Of a DNA stretch of 5,575 nt, positions 1-5,575 are shown piece after piece. Location: assembly GCA_947624725.1 (NCBI GenBank), contig CANQLP010000048.1, positions 1-5,575 on the forward strand, given 5' to 3'. The notes beneath the pieces were generated by a model. That model made no database searches, was not told where the DNA came from, and worked only from the letters and a program-made list of their open reading frames with translations. Origin of the DNA: an uncultured Clostridia bacterium (GTDB lineage: Bacteria; Bacillota_A; Clostridia; TANB77; CAG-508). The translations under genes and the position numbers were made by a program. Position 1 is the stretch's first letter, and each line of letters opens with the position of its first letter.

Positions 1-12
1 AGTTTATAATAT

Positions 13-78
13 AAAAATACTACTTAAACTTATTGCAACTACAAGGTTGCATAATATGAATTTAAGTAGTATTTTTTT
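13..78 (+). terminator. Terminator-like hairpin at the window edge
   Basis: A 16-bp perfect inverted repeat pairs AAAAATACTACTTAAA (13-28) with its complement at 61-76. Inside the loop a second short stem (TGCAAC at 34-39 with GTTGCA at 46-51) adds a GC-containing tip. The right arm runs into seven T residues (72-78), the form of an intrinsic terminator, and the A-rich left arm would let it work in both directions. It most likely ends a gene lying just left of the window. No coding sequence is visible in positions 1-375. It resembles the hairpins in the two repeat units below in general form, but its sequence is different. Confidence 0.6.
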
Positions 79-86
79 ATATTATA

Positions 87-293
87 TTATTAATGAAAAA
101 ACTTAATAAAAATTAAGATATTAAAAATATATCATATTATCAAGAGTTTAACAATAATTTAATAATAAAAAAATATTACAAATTTGTAAAAAAATAAAAA
201 GTAGTAATCTCTAAATAAATGCCTTAAATAGCATATTTAAGAGATTACTATTTTTTTATTAAGTTTTTTCATTAATAAAACTTAACATAATAT
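87..293. repeat. Intergenic repeat unit, copy 1, bounded by 26-bp inverted repeats
   Basis: Positions 87-112 (starting TTATTAATGAAAAAACTT) are the exact reverse complement of 253-278, giving a 26-bp perfect inverted repeat around about 140 bp of A/T-rich sequence. A second nested hairpin (196-257) abuts the right arm. The unit recurs upstream of the second paralogue (2131-2336) with high similarity. The similarity stops near the left arm but runs about 15 bp past the right arm, through a shared TTAACATAATAT motif that holds a possible -10-like CATAAT. I see no transposase and no target-site duplication. It could be a miniature mobile element, a terminator/attenuator module, or intergenic sequence carried along in a tandem duplication. 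Positions 294-360 hold no feature I can name; a purine-rich leader with AGAGGT (362-367) then serves the gene. Confidence 0.6.
196..257 (+). terminator. Nested hairpin with T-tract in repeat copy 1
   Basis: The core stem is TAGTAATCTCT (202-212) paired with AGAGATTACTA (240-250). A/T pairs and one G-T pair (201 with 251) extend it outward, and ATGC/GCAT (219-222 with 231-234) closes the apical part. Seven T residues (251-257) follow and an A-run precedes it, so it could terminate transcription in both directions. It lies about 120 bp upstream of the first pilin-like gene and would insulate that gene from upstream transcription or act as a leader structure. The stem is weak in GC. Confidence 0.5.
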
Positions 294-375
294 TTTCAAA
301 AGTTTTAGTTTAATAAAAATTATCTGATGTAAGAAACAGAAGAAACATTAGGGAAAAAGAAAGAGGTAAAATCAA

Positions 376-2109
376 ATGAAGAGTTTAAAAGAAAAGGGAA
401 TAACATTAGTAGCACTAGTAGTAACAATAGTAATAATGCTAATATTAGCAGGAGTAACAATAAATATAGCATTAGGAGAAAATGGATTATTTAAGCAATC
501 AAAAAAAGCAGTAGATAAGTATAAGGAAGCACAAGAACAAGAAGATAGTACTTTAAGAGAATTAGATGATATATTAGGAGAAATAAATAGTAAAACAGAT
601 AAATATGGAAGAATAAGAGTAAATAAACCCAAATTAGCAAATGGAATGATACCAATAAAATATGATGAAAGAAAAGGAAAATGGGTAATAACAAATGAGA
701 ATGATAAAGATTGGTATGATTATAGTGAAGGAAAAATGCTATGGGCAAATGTAATGTTAAGTGATGGAACATATAAACAGTCAGAAAAGAACTATAACGA
801 AGATGGGACAACAGAAGTAAAAGAAAACGAATTAGGAAGTATGTTTGTTTGGATACCAAGATATGCATATAGTTTTAATAGTTATCATACAGAAATGGAT
901 GGTGGAGAAGGAACAACCCAAAAGATAACAAATGTAGTATTTTTGGATGGAACAAGTAATAGAGACTTTGAAGGAAATAGCTATGGAACAAGTTATAATG
1001 TAGACGATATGTTAAAAAAGGTAGGACAACCAACACCAATGATAGTACATCAAGGGTTTAATTTCGGAGGAAAAGAATTAACAGGAATATGGGTAGCAAA
1101 ATTTGAAGCGAGTATGAAGGAAACAAATAACAATAACAATACAGAAAACGATGTAAATACAGGAAAAACAATAAAAGTATTACCAAATGCAGAAACATGG
1201 AGAAATATAAGTGTAGGATATTTATTTATGAATTGCTATAATATGAAGAATAGTGGAAATGAATATGGAATAAACGAAAATGAAGTAGATACACACTTAA
1301 TAAAGAATATTGAATGGGGAACAGTAGCATACTTATCAGCCTCACAATATGGGGTAGTACCAGAAAGGAATAGTAATGGACAAAGAGAAGGAACAACAGG
1401 AGATGTATATCATGAATATGCCGGAGGAAAGGATTATATAAACAATGTAAGTCAAAGTACAACAAAAAATGTAACAGGAATATATGATATGTGTGGAGGT
1501 AGCTGGGAATATGTAGCAGCATACTATGATAATTTAGACCAAAACTTAAAAGATAATGGAAAAGATGCATTTACAGAAGGAAGAGAACTAAATACAATAT
1601 ATGCAAAATATTGGGATAAATATGAAGTAGATGCAGAAGAAAGAAAAGTAACATTAATAGGAACGACATATAGAAATTACACAATATGGAATGCAGGAGC
1701 AGATGGCAATCAAAAAAGAAAAGATATAACAGATAGCAAATATAATCTAATGAAGAATAAATTAGGAGATGCAATGTATGAGACAATAGGAACAGGATAC
1801 TCATACTATGGAAAAACAACAGAAGCAAATGCAAGTGGAAGTCAAGCAGCAGGAAGCTATCAATGGATGACTAGTCTTACAGGAACAAGTAAATCAGGAA
1901 CAGGATATTATAATGGAGATTATGCATGTATAGGCAATTGTGATCGCCCTTTCATGATACGTGGAGGCGGTTGGGGAGACTCTACTCGTGCAGGAGTGTT
2001 TGCGTCGTATGGCATTAATGCCGGTGCATGGCGGAGATCGTGCATTCCGCCCAGTGCTTGCGGTTTAGATAAGTATGAGAATATTTTGAATATCCAAAAT
2101 TTTGTGTAA
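376..2109 (+). CDS. Pilin-like leader plus FGE/C-type-lectin-fold variable protein, paralogue A (frameshifted C-terminus)
   Basis: Predicted membrane-anchored or surface-displayed binding protein; not recognised as a named gene. Residues 1-30 are a prepilin-like leader: a charged head, then KG|ITLVALVV and a hydrophobic helix to about residue 28. The Glu normally found at +5 after the cleavage Gly is Ala. Residues 31-75 are a charged, probably helical linker. From about residue 90 the protein resembles SUMF1/FGE-like domains, with FVWIPRYAY (158-165), TGIWVAKFEAS (236-246) and GIYDMCGGSWEYV (368-380, the counterpart of the GNVWEW motif). An Asn tract lies at 251-255. Residues 517-555 are the hypervariable segment with RGG.W (529-533) and GVF. 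The usual ending (A)FRPVLAV-stop is encoded at 2042-2068 but one frame off, so the last 22 residues (556-577) are unrelated. In register it would be 563 residues against 564 for the paralogue. AGAGGT (362-367) sets the start. A ligand-binding or adhesin role is inferred from the fold; enzyme activity is unlikely. Confidence 0.8.
   Translation: MKSLKEKGITLVALVVTIVIMLILAGVTINIALGENGLFKQSKKAVDKYKEAQEQEDSTLRELDDILGEINSKTDKYGRIRVNKPKLANGMIPIKYDERKGKWVITNENDKDWYDYSEGKMLWANVMLSDGTYKQSEKNYNEDGTTEVKENELGSMFVWIPRYAYSFNSYHTEMDGGEGTTQKITNVVFLDGTSNRDFEGNSYGTSYNVDDMLKKVGQPTPMIVHQGFNFGGKELTGIWVAKFEASMKETNNNNNTENDVNTGKTIKVLPNAETWRNISVGYLFMNCYNMKNSGNEYGINENEVDTHLIKNIEWGTVAYLSASQYGVVPERNSNGQREGTTGDVYHEYAGGKDYINNVSQSTTKNVTGIYDMCGGSWEYVAAYYDNLDQNLKDNGKDAFTEGRELNTIYAKYWDKYEVDAEERKVTLIGTTYRNYTIWNAGADGNQKRKDITDSKYNLMKNKLGDAMYETIGTGYSYYGKTTEANASGSQAAGSYQWMTSLTGTSKSGTGYYNGDYACIGNCDRPFMIRGGGWGDSTRAGVFASYGINAGAWRRSCIPPSACGLDKYENILNIQNFV
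1924..2068 (+). other. Hypervariable 3' region of paralogue A (candidate DGR variable region)
   Basis: The paralogues are near-identical up to GDY (codon ending 1923), then diverge sharply. By hand count this 145-base stretch is about 54% GC and 17% A, against about 30% GC and half A in a sampled part of the body. Invariant skeleton codons (CGT GGA GGC, TGG, GGA GTG TTT, TTC, CCA, CTT) alternate with changed codons, the pattern seen in DGR variable regions of C-type-lectin-fold targets. It is 145 bases long, while the matching stretch in paralogue B is 144; the extra base lies between 2002 and 2041. No template repeat or reverse transcriptase is present in the window. Confidence 0.6.
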
Positions 2110-2130
2110 TAAACCAAAGTATAAAATATA

Positions 2131-2336
2131 TTATTAATGAAAAAACTTAATAAAAATTAATATATTAACAATATAGCATATTATCAACAGTTTAACAAGA
2201 ATTTAATAATAAAAAAATATTACAATTTTGTAAAAAATAAAAAGTAGTAATCATTAAATAAATGCTTTAAACAGCATATTTAAGAGATTACTACTTTTTT
2301 ATTAAGTTTTTTCCTTAATAAAAATTAACATAATAT
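2131..2336. repeat. Intergenic repeat unit, copy 2
   Basis: This is the second copy of the unit at 87-293. The left arm 2131-2156 matches the first copy exactly. The right arm 2296-2321 is its reverse complement with one mismatch (C at 2314). The interior is closely similar to copy 1 with scattered substitutions and small indels. It sits between the two paralogues, so the start-to-start period of gene plus spacer is 2038 bp. Between the stop at 2109 and the unit lie about 20 bp of plain AT sequence. Between the unit and the second gene is an AT-rich leader with a weak promoter-like pair (TTGTTT 2351-2356, 17 bp, TATTAG 2374-2379), which I would not call firmly. Confidence 0.6.
2239..2300 (+). 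terminator. Hairpin with T-tract between the paralogues
   Basis: AAAAAGTAGTAATC (2239-2252) pairs perfectly over 14 bp with 2286-2299, and ATGC/GCAT form the apical pairs. The right arm ends in six T residues (2295-2300). It is the counterpart of the hairpin at 196-257. Where copy 1 has a G-T pair (201 with 251), copy 2 has G-C, so pairing is kept. It is the best candidate for the transcription terminator of paralogue A, and on the other strand for a terminator of any leftward transcript. Confidence 0.6.
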
Positions 2337-2413
2337 AAGAATAAAAAATTTTGTTTCTTATTACTAATTAATATATTAGTACAAGAGATAATAAAAAAGA
2401 AAGAGGTAATCAA

Positions 2414-4108
2414 ATGAGAAATTTAAAAGAAAAAGGAATAACATTAGTAGCATTAGTAGTAACAATAGTAATAATGCTAATATTGGCAGGAGTAACACTA
2501 AACATAGCCTTAGGAGATAATGGGTTATTTAAGCAAGCAAAAAGTGCAGTAGAAAAATATAAAGAAGCACAAGAACAAGAAGATAGTACTTTAAGGGAAT
2601 TAGATGATATATTAGGAGAAATAAATAGTAAAACTGATAAATATGGAAGAATAAGAGTAAATAAACCAAAGCTAGCCGAGTCAGGAATGATACCAATAAA
2701 ATATGATGAAGTAAAAGGAAAATGGGTAATAACAAATGAAAATGATACAGAATGGTATGATTACAGCGAAGAAACAATGAAATGGGCAAATGTAATGTTA
2801 AGTGATGGAAAATATAAAACAAGTGAAAAAAATGACGAAACAAAAGCAGGACATTATAGTGAAGATGGAAGTACAGTAGTAGAGGAAGCAGACTTAGGGA
2901 GTATGTTCGTCTGGATACCACGTTATGCATATAGCATAAATAAGTATCATACTTCATCAAATCAAACTGAAGGAACAACACAAAAGATAACGAATGTAGT
3001 ATTTTTAGAAGGAACAAGTAATAGAGATTTTGAAGGAAATAGTTACAGTAGAACTTATAGTGTGGACGAAATGTTAGATAAAGTAGGTCAACCAACCCCA
3101 ATGATAGTACATCCAGGGTTTAATTTCGGAGGAAAAGAATTAACAGGAATATGGGTAGCAAAATTTGAAGCAAGTATGAATAGAGGGGAAGCAAGCACAG
3201 GAAGTGATGATGTAACCAATAAAACCGTAACAGTATTACCAAATGCAGAAACATGGAGATATATAAGTGTAGGATATTCATTTATAAATTGCTATAATAT
3301 GAAAAATAATGAAAATGTATATGAAATAAATGAAAATGAAGTAGATACACACTTAATAAAGAATATAGAATGGGGAGTAGCAGCATACTTATCAGCCTCA
3401 CAATATGGAGTAGTACCAGCAATAAATAATAAAGTAGAAACTGCATCAAATATATATCATGCATACGCAGGAGGAAAAGATTATAAAACAAATAAAAGCC
3501 AAAGCACGACAGGAAATACAACAGGAATATATGATATGTGCGGAGGAGGTTGGGAATGGGTAGCAGCATACTATGATAACTTGGACCAATACTTAAAAAC
3601 ATATGGAAAAGATGCATTTACAGATGATAGAAAATTAAATACAACATATGCAAAATATTGGGATAAATATGAAGTAGATGCAGAAGAAAGAAAAGTAACA
3701 TTAATAGGAACGACATATAGGAATTATGCAATATGGAATGCAGGAGCAGAAGGTAATGAAACAAGAAAAAGGATAACAGATAAAAAGTACAATCTAATGA
3801 AATCAAAGCAAGGAGATGCAATGTATGAGACGATAGGAACAGAATACTCATATTGGGGGAAAACAACAGAAGTAAGTGGAAGTCAAGCAGCAGGAAGCTC
3901 TCAATGGATGACTAGCCTTACGGGAACATCTAAATTAGGAACAGGATATTATAATGGAGATTATGTGCTAATAGGACATTGTCCCCATACTTTCGTGGGA
4001 CGTGGAGGCTATTGGGACAGTGGAGACGGTACAGGAGTGTTTTCAGTGCATGAATATTTTGGAAGTCTGAGCGAAGGTATTGCGTTCCGTCCAGTTCTTG
4101 CAATCTAG
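2414..4108 (+). CDS. Pilin-like leader plus FGE/C-type-lectin-fold variable protein, paralogue B (intact)
   Basis: This is the intact member of the pair, 564 residues; not recognised as a named gene. The leader KG|ITLVALVVTIVIML (residues 7-22), the helix to about residue 28 and the linker to about 75 match paralogue A closely, again with Ala instead of Glu at +5. FGE-like landmarks are FVWIPRYAY (165-173), TGIWVAKFEAS (244-254), GIYDMCGGGWEWV (371-383) and, at the end, RGG.W (530-534), GVF (541-543) and AFRPVLAI (557-564) just before the stop. This complete ending is typical of C-type-lectin-fold domains of the SUMF1 type used as DGR targets. The two catalytic cysteines of true formylglycine-generating enzymes are not evident, so a binding scaffold is likelier than an oxidase. 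Length differences from A fall in predicted loops (131-158 and 255-271). The RBS AGAGGT (2402-2407) and start context match those of A. No convincing terminator follows, although the next gene has its own promoter. Confidence 0.85.
   Translation: MRNLKEKGITLVALVVTIVIMLILAGVTLNIALGDNGLFKQAKSAVEKYKEAQEQEDSTLRELDDILGEINSKTDKYGRIRVNKPKLAESGMIPIKYDEVKGKWVITNENDTEWYDYSEETMKWANVMLSDGKYKTSEKNDETKAGHYSEDGSTVVEEADLGSMFVWIPRYAYSINKYHTSSNQTEGTTQKITNVVFLEGTSNRDFEGNSYSRTYSVDEMLDKVGQPTPMIVHPGFNFGGKELTGIWVAKFEASMNRGEASTGSDDVTNKTVTVLPNAETWRYISVGYSFINCYNMKNNENVYEINENEVDTHLIKNIEWGVAAYLSASQYGVVPAINNKVETASNIYHAYAGGKDYKTNKSQSTTGNTTGIYDMCGGGWEWVAAYYDNLDQYLKTYGKDAFTDDRKLNTTYAKYWDKYEVDAEERKVTLIGTTYRNYAIWNAGAEGNETRKRITDKKYNLMKSKQGDAMYETIGTEYSYWGKTTEVSGSQAAGSSQWMTSLTGTSKLGTGYYNGDYVLIGHCPHTFVGRGGYWDSGDGTGVFSVHEYFGSLSEGIAFRPVLAI
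3965..4108 (+). other. Hypervariable 3' region of paralogue B (candidate DGR variable region)
   Basis: This is the counterpart of 1924-2068. It is about 22% A and 47-48% GC by hand count, against about half A in the body. Residues 518-556 differ from paralogue A at 28 of 39 positions, including all 13 between GVF and the final AFRP. In the conserved FRPVLA codons the two copies differ at third positions (CGT/CGC, GTT/GTG, GCA/GCG), all compatible with an A in a common template. It ends exactly at the stop codon, as DGR variable regions usually end at or near the 3' end of the target gene. Confidence 0.6.
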
Positions 4109-4241
4109 TTTTACTTCAATAAATGCCACAATAAATAAAAAATATTTTACCTGTAAATAAATATTTATTATAATAAAATGTATGAAATTTAAAGAAAATG
4201 AAAATAAATAATAATAGTTTTATTTAAATAAATTTAAATAC

Positions 4242-4270
4242 TTGAAAACTTATTTTATTTGTAATAGAAT
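4242..4270 (+). promoter_or_regulatory. Sigma-A-type promoter of the GAPDH gene
   Basis: TTGAAA (4242-4247) and TAGAAT (4265-4270) are each five of six matches to the housekeeping consensus, with an optimal 17-bp spacer. Transcription would start near 4277, giving a leader of about 35 bases with AGGAGG at 4298-4303. No operator palindrome or riboswitch is visible. The promoter makes the GAPDH gene independent of the upstream array. The rest of the 4109-4241 gap is AT-rich with nothing I can identify. Confidence 0.7.
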
Positions 4271-4272
4271 GA

Positions 4273-5325
<1,053 letters not shown>

Positions 5326-5331
5326 AAAAAG

Positions 5332-5360
5332 GCCCCAACAAATGTTGGGGCTTAAATTTT
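5332..5360 (+). terminator. Intrinsic terminator after GAPDH, probably bidirectional
   Basis: GCCCCAAC (5332-5339) pairs with GTTGGGGC (5344-5351) around a four-base loop, seven bases after the GAPDH stop codon. The T-tract on the plus strand is interrupted (TTAAATTTT, 5352-5360). On the minus strand the stem is followed by an uninterrupted run of seven T (complement of 5324-5330), so it could serve the convergent gene at least as well. Confidence 0.85.
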
Positions 5361-5395
5361 ATAAGTTAAATTATTTGAGCATTTAAAAGAAACAA

Positions 5396-5575
5396 TTACC
5401 TTTCAGCATCATAATCTGTATTAATATCTATTGTTTTTGAATCTATATAATTTAAACCAAAAGAATGATCTGTTTCATTATATGATAATTGCATTCCACT
5501 GTAATCTACTAAACTCATAGTATAATCATGAAGTTTATTTATATATTCATCAAATTCATCAACAGTTAATGAAGC
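5396..5575 (-). CDS. Unidentified protein, C-terminal 59 residues (partial)
   Basis: Reading leftward from the window end, an uninterrupted frame of 59 codons reaches a TAA stop at 5396-5398, about 35 bp from the shared terminator. The residues begin ASLTVDEFDEYINKLHDYT and end in NTDYDAER. The fragment is acidic, soluble in character, and has no membrane segment, cysteine or motif I recognise. The codons look natural for this genome (GAT, GAA, AAT, TTA), and the gene is convergent with GAPDH, with the terminator between them, which supports it being real. The start lies outside the window. I assign no function. Confidence 0.65.
   Translation of the reverse strand, partial: ASLTVDEFDEYINKLHDYTMSLVDYSGMQLSYNETDHSFGLNYIDSKTIDINTDYDAER

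Noticed and set aside
87..278. Transposon or MITE insertion with target-site duplication
   Set aside because: No convincing direct repeat flanks either copy, and the similarity between copies runs past the right arm. That fits duplication of a larger segment at least as well, so it is listed only as a repeat.
2002..2045. Programmed ribosomal frameshifting to restore FRPVLAV in paralogue A
   Set aside because: There is no slippery heptamer, internal Shine-Dalgarno or downstream pseudoknot near the shift, and the paralogue reaches the same ending without any shift.
491..3866. Several open frames of 80-190 codons on the minus strand opposite the two paralogues
   Set aside because: They are strings of Leu, Tyr, His, Phe and Ile produced by reading the A-ending codons of the real genes backwards. 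They have no ribosome binding sites or recognisable motifs, and they fall in parallel places in both paralogues.
376..4108. Active formylglycine-generating enzyme (sulfatase maturation)
   Set aside because: The domain similarity is to the fold only. The catalytic cysteine pair is not evident, the proteins carry a pilin-like anchor, and no sulfatase is nearby.
4156..4169. Perfect 14-bp palindrome AATAAATATTTATT downstream of paralogue B
   Set aside because: It is made only of A and T in very AT-rich DNA, has no T-tract and no partner site, so chance is a sufficient explanation.

Overview
The window is very AT-rich, has strong Shine-Dalgarno sites, and carries a glycolytic GAPDH together with Clostridia-type pilin-like leaders (KGITLVALVV...ILAGVT). 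This fits a low-GC Firmicute, most likely an uncultured gut-type Clostridia member. That assignment is inferred from style and protein families only. The GAPDH gene shows that the region is chromosomal rather than a free phage or plasmid.

Layout: positions 1-375 are non-coding. They hold a terminator-like hairpin (13-78) and a repeat unit bounded by a 26-bp inverted repeat (87-278). Positions 376-2109 and 2414-4108 are two tandem paralogues, about 2.04 kb from start codon to start codon. Each has an N-terminal prepilin-like membrane helix, a linker, and a long formylglycine-generating-enzyme-like (SUMF1-type, C-type-lectin fold) domain. A second copy of the inverted-repeat unit lies between them (2131-2321). 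Then come a clean sigma-A-type promoter, a strong RBS and a complete type I GAPDH gene (4312-5325), a short GC-rich terminator (5332-5360), and the 3' end of a convergent unidentified gene on the minus strand (5396-5575).

The main point of interest is the 3' end of both pilin-like genes. Over the last ~145 bp (1924-2068 and 3965-4108) the two proteins, nearly identical just upstream, differ at 28 of 39 aligned residues. The conserved skeleton IG.C...F..RGG.W......GVF...FRPVLA is kept. In the same segment adenine drops from about half of the coding-strand bases (in a sampled part of the body) to roughly 17-22%, and GC rises to about 50%. This is the expected footprint of adenine-directed mutagenic retrohoming by a diversity-generating retroelement (DGR) on a C-type-lectin-fold target. 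No reverse transcriptase, Avd or template repeat lies in the window, so the DGR assignment is an inference and the machinery would have to act from elsewhere.

The first paralogue carries a one-base length difference inside its variable region. This puts its conserved FRPVLA ending out of frame, so the protein ends in 22 unrelated residues.
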